From Hamadaea sp. (GTDB taxonomy: Bacteria > Actinomycetota > Actinomycetes > Mycobacteriales > Micromonosporaceae): 64,000 bases of DNA. Both the position numbers and the translations under genes were made by a program. This document shows positions 34,123 through 42,077 of the stretch, one piece after another (position 1 is the stretch's first letter; each line of letters starts with the position of its first letter). The stretch covers positions 1-64,000 of the forward strand of contig NZ_JABFVK010000025.1 in assembly GCF_013362815.1 (NCBI RefSeq), written 5' to 3'. Below the pieces are notes generated by a model, which worked only from the letters and a program-made list of their open reading frames with translations, made no database searches and was not told the DNA's origin.

Positions 34123-35451
34123 CTAGCCGAAGGTGCGTGGTTGCCCGGTCGCCTCCAGCACGGACATCCAGAGGTCACCGTGCGGATCGACCTGGTTACG
34201 CTTGCTGATCGCCAAGGAGATCGGCACGTGCACGAACCGGCCTCGCCACCGCCCGACGACCATCGCCGTACGCCCCGCCATCGCGGCGTGCACGGCGGCG
34301 TGCGCCAATCGGATGCAATGGACGCTGTCGTAGGGATTCGCGGGCACGCTGCGAATGGCGTAGCTGGGGTCGATGTACTTCATGTTCATCTCAAGCCCGT
34401 GCTCCGCGAAGTGATCCGCGATCCGGTGCCGAAGGAACTGCCCGATGTCGCGCAGCCGCCGGTTGCCCGACGCGTCGTGGCCGGGATGGCTGCTGTCGCC
34501 GAGCCATTCCTGGCCGGCGCCCTCGGCTGCGACGACGACGGCTCGGCCACGCCGTTCCACCCGGCGACGCAGATGCGCGAGGAAGCCGTTCTCGCCGTCG
34601 AGCTCGAACGGAACTTCGGGGATGAGCACGTAGTCGGCGTCATTGTTGGCCAATGCGGCGTAACAGGCGATGAAGCCGGAGTGCCGGCCCATGACGTGGA
34701 CCAGTCCGACCCCGTTGGGCACCGCTCGCGCCTCGACGCTCGCACCTCGAATGGACTCGGTCGCCTTGGCGAACGCGGTCTGGAAGCCGAAAGACTGATC
34801 GATGTACGGAATGTCGTTGTCGATGGTCTTGGGTACGCCGACCACGGCGATCTTGAGGTTGCGTTCCTGGATGGTGTCGGCGATTCGCAGCGCGCCCCGC
34901 ATCGAACCGTCGCCGCCGATCACGAACAGCACGTTGATGCTCATGTGTTCGAGGCAGTCGACGATCTCCTCGGCGTCCTGCTCACCACGCGACGTACCGA
35001 GAATCGTGCCGCCGTACTCGTTGATCCCGCTGACGGTCTGCGGATTCAGCTCGACGACCTCACGCCCGTACTTGGAGATGAAACCCTGGTACCCGTTCCG
35101 GAAGCCGTAGATCTTCTTGACCCCGTAGTGGTCGTGCAGCTCCCGGACCAGACCCCGGATGACGTCGTTCAACCCCGGGCACAAGCCGCCGCAGGTGACG
35201 ATCCCGACCCGGGTCTTCGAGGGCTGGAAGAAGATCTTGCGTCGCGGCCCGGTCGGCTCGAACCCCGGCAGCTGCGCCGAGTCCACTCCCCGCGCGGCGA
35301 CCATCTGCAGCGTGTCATCGAAGAGCACGAGATCGTCCTCGTGCACGTAATGCTCGGTAGTCGGCCCGTCGGCGGCCAACGAGGCCAGCGGCGAGTCGAT
35401 CCGGCACTCACCCAGCGTCCGTACCGTGAGATCCGCAGTCCCGGGGGTCAT
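34123..35451 (-). CDS. ATP-dependent 6-phosphofructokinase (plant/TP0108-like clade)
   Basis: A 442-residue PFK of the long clade that includes plant ATP-PFKs and several actinobacterial and spirochaete proteins. VGIVTCGGLCPGLNDVIRGLV is the nucleotide loop. GGDGSMRGA near residue 180 has Gly at the position that in PPi-dependent enzymes is Asp, so ATP use is expected. PKTIDNDIPYIDQSFGFQTA is the fructose-6-phosphate catalytic loop, and HVMGRHSGFIA a second substrate motif. I use the ATG two codons inside the frame, since the upstream candidate is TTG. Confidence 0.93.
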   Translation of the reverse strand: MTPGTADLTVRTLGECRIDSPLASLAADGPTTEHYVHEDDLVLFDDTLQMVAARGVDSAQLPGFEPTGPRRKIFFQPSKTRVGIVTCGGLCPGLNDVIRGLVRELHDHYGVKKIYGFRNGYQGFISKYGREVVELNPQTVSGINEYGGTILGTSRGEQDAEEIVDCLEHMSINVLFVIGGDGSMRGALRIADTIQERNLKIAVVGVPKTIDNDIPYIDQSFGFQTAFAKATESIRGASVEARAVPNGVGLVHVMGRHSGFIACYAALANNDADYVLIPEVPFELDGENGFLAHLRRRVERRGRAVVVAAEGAGQEWLGDSSHPGHDASGNRRLRDIGQFLRHRIADHFAEHGLEMNMKYIDPSYAIRSVPANPYDSVHCIRLAHAAVHAAMAGRTAMVVGRWRGRFVHVPISLAISKRNQVDPHGDLWMSVLEATGQPRTFG

Positions 35452-35568
35452 CCGCAAAGATTAACGTGAGTACGTTTCAGCTGGTCAACCACGGGTGTCG
35501 GCCGTCTCACACTGCGGTTGCATACCGGGTCGCGCTGGGGTGGTGCCGGTCCGTAGACTCGTGCGCAA

Positions 35569-35641
35569 GGCCTCGTAGCTCAGGGGATAGAGCACCGCTC
35601 TCCTAAAGCGGGTGTCGCGCGTTCGATTCGCGCCGGGGCCA
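35569..35641 (+). tRNA. tRNA-Arg (anticodon CCT)
   Basis: A 73-nt cloverleaf. Acceptor GGCCTCG pairs with CGGGGCC (one G:U), the anticodon stem is CCGCT/AGCGG with loop CTCCTAA, discriminator A. CCA is not encoded. Confidence 0.93.
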
Positions 35642-35745
35642 CGGTTTCTGCCCGCGTGACCGTTTCGGTCCGCGGGCCGACTGCTTTTCGGTCCAGCCGG
35701 TACGCTGGGAGCGCCCTGGACGCCCACCCGCCGTGAAAGAAGTCG

Positions 35746-36615
35746 ATGCATCCGCAGAACCACTGGTACGGCCATTCTCAGTTTCTCGCGGAGTACGCGG
35801 GGCTGGGGCCGGATCGCGTACCGCGGATCGACGGCTATCTGCAGCACGGATGGAACGTGCACAACGGGTTCGGTATCCGGACGCCGTTGCTGCCTGCAGT
35901 CACGAAGCTCGTCTGGTCTGCTCGGCCGATGCGGCGGGGCTGGCGCTACGGCGACCGGAACTATCGCATCATCGGGTCGCCGTGGGCGTACTTGTTGCAG
36001 GTAGCACCGGCCGCGCCGGTCGAGCGCAGTGGCACGATCTTCTATCCGTTCCACGGTATTCCCACGCAGTCGGTGACCGGCGATCACGCCAAGCTCGCCC
36101 GCGAGGTACGCGAAACCGAGGAGGGCCCGCTGACGGCCGCCCTCTATTGGCTGGAGTACGAGCAGCCGGCGATCCGCCGGGCGTACGAGCAGGCCGGGTT
36201 CCGAGTGATCTGCCATGGGTATCGCCTCGGCGGCTTCGACCGGGGGAGCAACGCGATGCTGCGTAATCAGCTCATGGAGCTGCGCCGGCATCGGCGGGTG
36301 GTGTCGAACCGGCTCGCCACGGCTGTGCTCTACGGCGCCAGTGTCGGCTGCGACGTCGGCATCTACGGCGACGAGATGCTCCTGGCCGACGAGCATCCGA
36401 TCTACGGTGGCAACGCTCGCATCCGGCGTACGTGGCCGCAGTTGCACGCGACCTTCGTGGATCGGGAGGAGGCGGCGGCGGTGGCCGACGAGGAACTCGG
36501 GCTGAGCGCGATCCTGAGTCCGGCCGAGCTCGCCGACGCCTGCGGCTGGTCCCGGCCGGAACCGGGTGAGACCGGCCCTGAACTGCCCCATCAGCGAACC
36601 GACCGGAGGGACTGA
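35746..36615 (+). CDS. Hypothetical protein, possibly surface-glycan related
   Basis: A 289-residue soluble protein rich in aromatic residues (NHWYGHSQFLAEY, DGYLQHGWNVHNGFGI, YRIIGSPWAYLL). It has a Rossmann-like second half: GTIFYPFHGIPTQS, then EYEQPAIRRAYEQAGFRVICHG, then LYGASVGCDVGIYGDEMLL. The layout of a strand-loop-helix plus a late acidic loop is reminiscent of GT-B-like transferases of capsule or spore-coat glycan clusters, but I cannot assign a family. It is followed after 2 bp by a methyltransferase-like protein and probably co-transcribed with it. Exporter-type genes (Wzm/Wzt) lie 8-10 kb away. Confidence 0.65.
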   Translation: MHPQNHWYGHSQFLAEYAGLGPDRVPRIDGYLQHGWNVHNGFGIRTPLLPAVTKLVWSARPMRRGWRYGDRNYRIIGSPWAYLLQVAPAAPVERSGTIFYPFHGIPTQSVTGDHAKLAREVRETEEGPLTAALYWLEYEQPAIRRAYEQAGFRVICHGYRLGGFDRGSNAMLRNQLMELRRHRRVVSNRLATAVLYGASVGCDVGIYGDEMLLADEHPIYGGNARIRRTWPQLHATFVDREEAAAVADEELGLSAILSPAELADACGWSRPEPGETGPELPHQRTDRRD

Positions 36616-36617
36616 AC

Positions 36618-38210
36618 GTGGACGCGGTCAACCTCACCGGGGAGGAGATGCTGGACTGGGCGGAGCCGTCCGCCGACCGTCCAGGCTCTTCGGCCGTGCT
36701 CAATCAGGCCGTCCGGGATGTGATCACGCCGGGCGAGCGCGTTCTCCTCGCCGGGTACGCCGACGAAGGGCTGATCCGGTCGCTGACATCGGCCGGTACG
36801 CACGTGGACCTGCTTCTGCGGGGGCTGACCGACGCGGAGTCAGCGAAGACGGCGTACGCCGATCTGGCGGTGACGGTCCACAGCGGAAGCCTGAACATGT
36901 TCCCGGAGTCGGGGTACGACGTCGTCCTGGCGCTCGGCGGAACCGCCCGGCTGAACACACCCGAACACGTGCTGAGCTGGCCGGACGCGGTCGCAGCGCT
37001 GCGGCGCACGGTCCGGCCCGGCGGCACGGTGGCCGTCGTGGTGGCCAACCCGTTCGGCGTCGACCGCATCGCCGACCCTCGGTCCGGCGTACGCACCACG
37101 GACGACGACTGGCCCGCCGGAACGGCGGCGCGCACGGTCACCGGCCTGGCAGACGCGCTGCGAACGCTAGAACTGACCGACGTCCGGACGTTCGCCCTGT
37201 TCCCGGGCGTCGAAGTGCCGACGGCGATCGTCGAGCGGGCCGCGATGTCGGAGACTTTCGCCGGCGTGATCACCTCGGCGTGGTCTTCGTCGCCGCAGCA
37301 CCCGGCGGTCACTGATCTTCGCCGCCTCGTCCGGGAGGCGATCCGCGCCGGGCTGGGCGTCGAACTCGCGCCGGCCTGGCTGTTCGTGGGCCACACGGGG
37401 CCCGCCGGCGCGAGCGGAGCAGCGCCAGCGAGGGCGTACGCCGACCGCCCAGTCGCCCCGGAGCTCGCCGTCGTTCAGGCGTACCGCGCCGATGGCAGTA
37501 CGGGCTGGCACCGGGAGCCGCTCGGCGACCGCTCGCCGAAGACGTCCGGCAAGGTCATGCGCTCGCCGGAGAAGCTGGCCGGACCGGTGAACGCCGGCCC
37601 GCTGTTGGAGGACATCCTCCTCGACGCCTGCGGGCAGCACGATCTGACGACGGTACGCACCCTGCTCAGCCGCTATGCCAAGTGGGTGACCGACGCCGGG
37701 GCGACCTTGGACAACGTCGTCGTGACCGGCGACGAGCTGGAGCTGCTCGATCCGAGCTGGGAACTCTCGGGCGAGACGACGGCCGAGGTGCTGACGACCC
37801 GGGCCTGTCTGCGGCTCGCCCGGCGGTTGCAGTCCGGGGCGTACGAGCACCCGTGGCCGGCCGGAGTAACCGTGGAACGGCTGACGATCTCGCTCGTGGC
37901 GACCGCCGGGCTGACCGTCTCCCCCGACGACGTACGCACCGCCGCCGAGCTCGACGCCGAAATCGCCGACGCGATGGGCGTACCGGTCGAGGAGAGCACT
38001 GCTCCGCTGGGGCATCGGGAGGCTCTGGCGACCGTCAGTCGGCTGACTGTCGCTCTCGAGGAGGCTCAGGCCCAGGCCAAGGGCCTCGATGAGCTGGTCG
38101 CCAAGCGCGATCGACAGATGGCCGATCTACGCCGGTCGATCACGTTCCGGATCGGCCGGGTCGTAACCGGACCGCTGTCCGCGTTGAAGAAGGCGCGCCG
38201 CCGCCGCTGA
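36618..38210 (+). CDS. Methyltransferase-like protein with glycan-cluster C-terminus
   Basis: A 530-residue protein. Residues 1-200 look like a class I SAM-methyltransferase fold (GERVLLAGYADEGLIRSL, then YDVVLALGGTARLNTPEHVLSWPDAVAALRRTVRPGGTVAVVVANPFGV), although the first glycine loop is degenerate. The middle is unassigned. The C-terminus is a coiled coil (LTVALEEAQAQAKGLDELVAKRDRQMADLRRS) leading to SITFRIGRVVTGPLSALKKARRR, a tail often seen on glycosyl- and methyltransferases of polysaccharide loci. GTG start two bases after the preceding gene. Substrate unknown. Confidence 0.7.
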   Translation: MDAVNLTGEEMLDWAEPSADRPGSSAVLNQAVRDVITPGERVLLAGYADEGLIRSLTSAGTHVDLLLRGLTDAESAKTAYADLAVTVHSGSLNMFPESGYDVVLALGGTARLNTPEHVLSWPDAVAALRRTVRPGGTVAVVVANPFGVDRIADPRSGVRTTDDDWPAGTAARTVTGLADALRTLELTDVRTFALFPGVEVPTAIVERAAMSETFAGVITSAWSSSPQHPAVTDLRRLVREAIRAGLGVELAPAWLFVGHTGPAGASGAAPARAYADRPVAPELAVVQAYRADGSTGWHREPLGDRSPKTSGKVMRSPEKLAGPVNAGPLLEDILLDACGQHDLTTVRTLLSRYAKWVTDAGATLDNVVVTGDELELLDPSWELSGETTAEVLTTRACLRLARRLQSGAYEHPWPAGVTVERLTISLVATAGLTVSPDDVRTAAELDAEIADAMGVPVEESTAPLGHREALATVSRLTVALEEAQAQAKGLDELVAKRDRQMADLRRSITFRIGRVVTGPLSALKKARRRR

Positions 38211-38221
38211 CGTTCCCTGCA

Positions 38222-38316
38222 GATCAGGGTTCTGGGTCGAATCATGCTCCATGATTCGACCCAGAACCCTGATCCAGCGCGAAAACCCAGAACCCTGATC
38301 CAGCGCGAAAACCCAG
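38222..38316. repeat. Perfect 25-bp palindrome with 26-bp tandem repeat, GATCAGGGTT class
   Basis: GATCAGGGTTCTGGGTCGAATCATG-CTC-inverted copy (38222-38274) is a perfect 53-bp hairpin. From 38265 the sequence AACCCTGATCCAGCGCGAAAACCCAG is repeated directly (38265-38290, 38291-38316), so the right arm end is partly duplicated. Related to 50678-50730 and 56279-56331. Confidence 0.92.
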
Positions 38317-38390
38317 GCTTGCCCACTGACACAGCGAGCGCGTACAGTCATTCTCAGAGTGAGTTAGTCTCATGGAGAGAAGGACAGTAC

Positions 38391-39137
38391 GTGACGGCCG
38401 AAAGCGACTTCCTCGAGGCGTACGACCCGCGGGCCTTCCCGGCGACAGCGGTGACGGTCGACGTCGTGGCGCTGACGATCCGCGACGGCCGCCTGCACGT
38501 GCTGCTCGTCGAGCGCGGCGAGCACCCGTACGCCGGAAGGAACGCGCTGCCGGGCGGCTTCGTCCGCCAGGAGACGCTGGAGGAAGCGGCGAAGCGCGAA
38601 CTCGCCGAGGAGACCGGTCTCCGGCCGGAGAATCTCGGGCGGATCCACCTGGAGCAGCTCGCCACCTTCGGCGATCCCGACCGGGATCCCCGGATGCGCG
38701 TGGTGTCCGTGGCGTACTTGGCCTTCGCGCCCAGCCTTCCCGATCCGCGGTCGGGTGGCGACGCGAGTGCAGCAGGCTGGTTCCCGGTCGACGACGTCCC
38801 GGAGCTCGCCTTCGACCACGGCGACATCTTGGCGGCCGGTCTAGAACGGGCCCGGTCGAAGTTGGAGTACACGCCGTTGGCGACGGCGTTCGTCGGTGCC
38901 GAGTTCACCATCGCCGAGCTGCGAGCGGTGTATGCAGCGGTCTGGGACGAGGAGCTACACGCCGGCAACTTCCACCGGAAAGTGCTGTCGGTGCCCGGAT
39001 TCGTGGAGAGTGTCGGTGCCACGACCGAGCGCGGGGGTGAGCGCGGCGGTCCACGCGCCCGCCTCTACCGGGCGGGTGACGCCCGCCTGCTACACCCGGC
39101 ACTGTTGCGCCCCACCAGGGAAGACGACGTGCGGTGA
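38391..39137 (+). CDS. NrtR-type NUDIX regulator (NUDIX domain plus winged helix)
   Basis: A 248-residue protein. The N-terminal NUDIX domain has a fully intact box, GGFVRQETLEEAAKRELAEETGL, so hydrolysis of an ADP-ribose-type compound is possible. The C-terminal roughly 85 residues match the winged helix of NrtR regulators (FTIAELRAVYAAVWDEELHAGNFHRKVLSVPGFVES, then ARLYRAGDARLLHPALLRP). NrtR proteins sense ADP-ribose and control NAD metabolism genes. GTG start after GGAGAGAAGGAC. First gene of a four-gene operon. Operator candidates lie just upstream (CTCA-GAG-TGAG at 38353-38363). The last codons and stop lie in a small tandem duplication. Confidence 0.9.
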   Translation: MTAESDFLEAYDPRAFPATAVTVDVVALTIRDGRLHVLLVERGEHPYAGRNALPGGFVRQETLEEAAKRELAEETGLRPENLGRIHLEQLATFGDPDRDPRMRVVSVAYLAFAPSLPDPRSGGDASAAGWFPVDDVPELAFDHGDILAAGLERARSKLEYTPLATAFVGAEFTIAELRAVYAAVWDEELHAGNFHRKVLSVPGFVESVGATTERGGERGGPRARLYRAGDARLLHPALLRPTREDDVR

Positions 39138-39170
39138 AAGCCCCACCAGGTAAGACGACGTGCGATAAAG
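39110..39170. repeat. Tandem duplication spanning the NUDIX stop codon
   Basis: CCCCACCAGG-G-AAGACGACGTGCG-GTGAAAG (39110-39140) is followed directly by CCCCACCAGG-T-AAGACGACGTGCG-ATAAAG (39141-39170). The first unit encodes the last residues and stop of the NUDIX protein; the second is noncoding, before the VWA ribosome site. Confidence 0.9.
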
Positions 39171-39188
39171 GAACACGGAGGGGAAGAG

Positions 39189-40088
39189 ATGGGAAGCGGA
39201 CGCTGGTCAACCGACGTCTACGAAGCCGCCGAGCGGTACCGGGCCGCCACGGGCGGCAGCGCCTTCGCGTACAGCGACAGCGGCGCGCGGACGGTGCATC
39301 CCCGGCTCGATCCACGGCTGGCGCGGGTGCGCGAGAGCCGTGACAGCCTCGAACACCCCAGGTCGACGGCGATCTCGGTGCTCTTCGACGTCACCGGATC
39401 GATGGGGCATGTGCCCCGCAAACTCCAGACGAAGCTGCCGGACCTGTTCGACCTGCTGATCCGCAAGGGTTACGCCACCGACCCGCAGCTCATGTTCGGG
39501 GCGATCGGCGACGCCACCTGCGATCGCGTACCGCTCCAGATCGGACAGTTCGAGTCCGACAATCGGATGGACGACGACCTGGGCCGGATCGTGCTCGAAG
39601 GCGGCGGTGGCGGGCAACGCACCGAGTCCTACGAACTGGCCATGTACTTCATGGCGCGGCACACCGACATCGACTGCTTCCGGCGGCGCGGCCGGCGCGG
39701 TTATCTGTTCATCATCGGCGACGAAATGGCGTACCCGCAGGTCGATCCGGGCGAGGTCAGCCGGGTGATCGGCGACCGGCTGCCCGAGCCGATCCGCACC
39801 GAGGCGATCGTCGCCGAGCTGACCCAGAGCTACGACGTCTACTACATCCTCCCGGCCGGCACGAACTATGCCGGAGACCAGCAGATCCTCGGCTTCTGGC
39901 GGCGGCTGCTCGGGCAGAACGTGATCGAGCTGGATGATCTGGACGCGGTGTGCGAGACGATCGCGCTCACCGTCGGCCTCGGCGAACGCGCCATCAGCCT
40001 GGACCAGGGCCTCGGCGACCTGGCCGAGGTCGGTTCCGGAGCCGGCCATGTCGTCGGCCGCGCGCTGTCGCGGATGGTCCGCCTGTGA
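39189..40088 (+). CDS. VWA-domain protein
   Basis: A 299-residue protein with a von Willebrand A fold. The metal (MIDAS) motif is present as SVLFDVTGSMGHVP (Asp, Ser), with a later LEGGGGGQRTESYELAMYFMARHT segment and YLFIIGDEMAYP. Conserved N-terminal SGRWSTDVYEAAERYRAATG is typical of small actinobacterial VWA proteins found next to Ter- or NAD-linked gene sets. ATG follows CGGAGGGGAAGAG. Its stop overlaps the PurA-like start by four bases (GTGA). Probably a scaffold or chaperone for its operon partners (inference). Confidence 0.88.
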   Translation: MGSGRWSTDVYEAAERYRAATGGSAFAYSDSGARTVHPRLDPRLARVRESRDSLEHPRSTAISVLFDVTGSMGHVPRKLQTKLPDLFDLLIRKGYATDPQLMFGAIGDATCDRVPLQIGQFESDNRMDDDLGRIVLEGGGGGQRTESYELAMYFMARHTDIDCFRRRGRRGYLFIIGDEMAYPQVDPGEVSRVIGDRLPEPIRTEAIVAELTQSYDVYYILPAGTNYAGDQQILGFWRRLLGQNVIELDDLDAVCETIALTVGLGERAISLDQGLGDLAEVGSGAGHVVGRALSRMVRL

Positions 40089-41320
40089 CAAACGCCCAGC
40101 ACACGGTGGTCGTCGACCTCGGGTACGGCGATGCCGGCAAGGGCACAGTCGTGGACTGGCTCTGCGCGACCGGACCGATCTTCGCAGTCATCCGGTTCAA
40201 CGGTGGCGCGCAGGCCGCCCACAACGTGGTGGCGTCCGATGGGCGCCACCACACCTTCTCCCAGTTCGGCTCGGGCTCATTCCAGCCGGGCGTGCGGACT
40301 CATCTCTCCCGTTTCACGGTCGTCGACCCGGTGCTGCTCGCAATGGAGGAACGGCATCTCGCGGCTTTCGGCGTATCCACATGGGAGAGATTGACCATCG
40401 ATGAGGGCGCGCTACTCGCGACGCCGTGGCACCGCGCGGCCAATCGCCTGCGCGAGACCCGGCGTGGCGGGGAGCGTCACGGTTCGTGCGGAGTCGGCGT
40501 CGGTGAGGTGATGGCCTTCAGCCTCGCGCATCCCGACGACGCGCCGCGCGTGGGCGATGTCCGCGATCCGGCGCGGCTTCGTCGCGTTTTCCAGGTGGTA
40601 CGCGAAAAGCTGAGCACTGAGCTCGGTGACTTGGGATACGACGTTCCCGTCGACGACGTCGCGGCCATATATGAGGATTTCGGGCGCACCGTGTCGATTG
40701 TGGATCGCTCCTATTGCGCCGAACTTCTGACGGCTGGACCCTGCGTTTTCGAAGGCGCACAAGGTGTATTGCTCGACGAATGGCGCGGCTGGCATCCCTA
40801 CACCACTTGGTCGACGACGACTTTCGACAACGCGTCGACGCTGTTGGCCGAGGCCGGGCAGCAGGCTCGCCGACTGGGCGTCGTACGCGCTTACACGACG
40901 CGGCACGGGCCGGGACCGATGGTGACGGAGAACTCCGAGCTGACCGCCGCATTGCCTGATGTGTACAACACCGATGGGCGTTGGCAGGGAGCCTTTCGGG
41001 TCGGACATTTCGACGCCGTCGCGCACCGGTACGCGGTCGAAGTGTGCGGCGGCGTGGACGGCCTGGCCGTCACCCATCTCGACGTGGCCTCGCGTACGCC
41101 CGACCTGCGAATGTGCTCGTCCTACTCGACCTGCGACCGGATCGTGCCGGGCGAGTTCGGGGATCTGGCGTACCAGGAGAAGCTGACCGCTGAGTTGTTC
41201 ACGGCGGAACCGATCCTCGCCGGTACGCCGACCGCCGACGCGATTTCGTCCGCCCTGGACGCGCCGGTGCTGCTGGAGTCATGGGGGCCGACGGCGGCGG
41301 ACAAACGCGCGCGGGCATGA
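40085..41320 (+). CDS. Divergent adenylosuccinate synthetase-like protein
   Basis: A 411-residue PurA homologue. Conserved features: DLGYGDAGKGTVVDWL at the P-loop (canonical GDEGKGK, here Glu to Ala and last Lys to Thr; the catalytic Asp is kept), RFNGGAQAAHNVV (canonical GGHNAGHT; only the second His kept), CVFEGAQGVLLDEWRGWHPYTTWSTTT, and TRHGPGPMVTE. These substitutions and the operon context argue that it is not the housekeeping PurA and acts on another nucleotide or product. GTG start overlapping the VWA gene; the ATGA at its end starts the GNAT gene. Confidence 0.88.
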   Translation: MTNAQHTVVVDLGYGDAGKGTVVDWLCATGPIFAVIRFNGGAQAAHNVVASDGRHHTFSQFGSGSFQPGVRTHLSRFTVVDPVLLAMEERHLAAFGVSTWERLTIDEGALLATPWHRAANRLRETRRGGERHGSCGVGVGEVMAFSLAHPDDAPRVGDVRDPARLRRVFQVVREKLSTELGDLGYDVPVDDVAAIYEDFGRTVSIVDRSYCAELLTAGPCVFEGAQGVLLDEWRGWHPYTTWSTTTFDNASTLLAEAGQQARRLGVVRAYTTRHGPGPMVTENSELTAALPDVYNTDGRWQGAFRVGHFDAVAHRYAVEVCGGVDGLAVTHLDVASRTPDLRMCSSYSTCDRIVPGEFGDLAYQEKLTAELFTAEPILAGTPTADAISSALDAPVLLESWGPTAADKRARA

Positions 41321-41775
41321 TCTCAGGGATGGAGATCCGTCCCGCACGGCCCGAGGACTACGACTCGGTCGTCGCCGTCGTCGACGACTGGTGGGGCCGG
41401 CCGATCGCCGGTGTGCTGCCCCGGCTGTTCTTCGACCACTTCCACCGGACGAGCCTGATCGCCACGATGGACGGCACGCTGGCCGGGTTCCTCGTCGGCA
41501 TCCTGTCACCGTCCGAACCGGCGGAGGCGTACATCCACTTCGTCGGGGTCGCGCCGGCGGCTCGGGGCACCGGGCTCGGCCGGGTTCTCTACGAGCGCTT
41601 CTTCGACCTTGCCCGGGCCGACGGGCGTACGCGGATCGGGGCGATCACCTCGCCGGTCAACGCGGGGTCGATCGCCTTCCACCAGCGCATGGGGTTCGCC
41701 GTACGCGGTCCGGTCGAGGCGTACGACGGGCCGGGCAAGGACATGATGGTGTTCTCCCGCCCCCTGTCCCGTTGA
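41317..41775 (+). CDS. GNAT-family N-acetyltransferase
   Basis: A 152-residue acetyltransferase. Motif A reads IHFVGVAPAARGTGLGRVLYERFF (acetyl-CoA pyrophosphate loop RGTGLG), followed by ITSPVNAGSIAFHQRMGFAV. Start ATG in the ATGA overlap with the PurA-like gene; an ATG four codons later (MEIRPARPEDYD) is an alternative. The final codons and stop lie in the left arm of a palindromic element. Last gene of the NrtR/VWA/PurA-like operon. Substrate unknown. Confidence 0.9.
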   Translation: MISGMEIRPARPEDYDSVVAVVDDWWGRPIAGVLPRLFFDHFHRTSLIATMDGTLAGFLVGILSPSEPAEAYIHFVGVAPAARGTGLGRVLYERFFDLARADGRTRIGAITSPVNAGSIAFHQRMGFAVRGPVEAYDGPGKDMMVFSRPLSR

Positions 41776-41837
41776 TCATGAACCTAGGGTTCCGTCCGAC
41801 GGCGCGTCGAACCCCCTAGATTCATGATCAACGGGAC
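41766..41837. repeat. Palindromic element, TTGATCATGAA class, overlapping the GNAT stop
   Basis: Arms GTCCCGTTGATCATGAA (41766-41782) and TTCATGATCAACGGGAC (41821-41837) are perfect 17-mers. The inner part continues with CCTAGGGTTC and a partial complement. The GNAT stop (TGA 41773-41775) is in the left arm. Lies between convergent gene and pseudogene. Confidence 0.9.
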
Positions 41838-41864
41838 GAGGCGGGTGGGCTGTGTGCGTACCAG

Positions 41865-42077
41865 CTAAATCGCCAGACGCAGACCGGGTGTCGCCGCGAC
41901 GACCGGACACCGCGCGAACGCCGCGGCCTCCGCGAGCAGCGCGGCCGGATCGTGCCACGGCCGAAGATGCGTGATGACGAGCAAACGCGCACCAGCCGAC
42001 GTGGCGAGACGGCCCGCGTCGCCGGCGCTCAGATGGCGCTTCTGCCGGTCGGCGTCGAAGCCGGGGCTCTCCGGCTT
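41865..42077 (-). pseudogene. C-terminal remnant of an MBL-fold metallo-hydrolase
   Basis: On the minus strand an open stretch ending in TAG encodes ESPGFDADRQKRHLSAGDAG, then ATSAGARLLVITHLRPWHDP, and ends with ATPGLRLAI. This is the C-terminal third of an actinobacterial MBL-fold phosphodiesterase-type hydrolase: HLSA...AG...LVLTHxxPWHD is the conserved end, including the last zinc His. There is no start codon, an in-frame TAG lies 5' of it, and the fragment abuts long palindromes at 42078-42144. The N-terminal HxHxDH part is absent, so it is a truncated, presumably dead gene. Confidence 0.75.

Noticed and set aside
35569-38210. Genomic island integrated at tRNA-Arg
   Set aside because: No integrase, no direct repeat of the tRNA 3' end and no clear composition break were seen; kept only as a question in the findings.
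38391-41775. Calling the PurA-like operon a known phage-defence system
   Set aside because: The genes do not match a defence system I can name with confidence; only an NAD/nucleotide-linked role is suggested.
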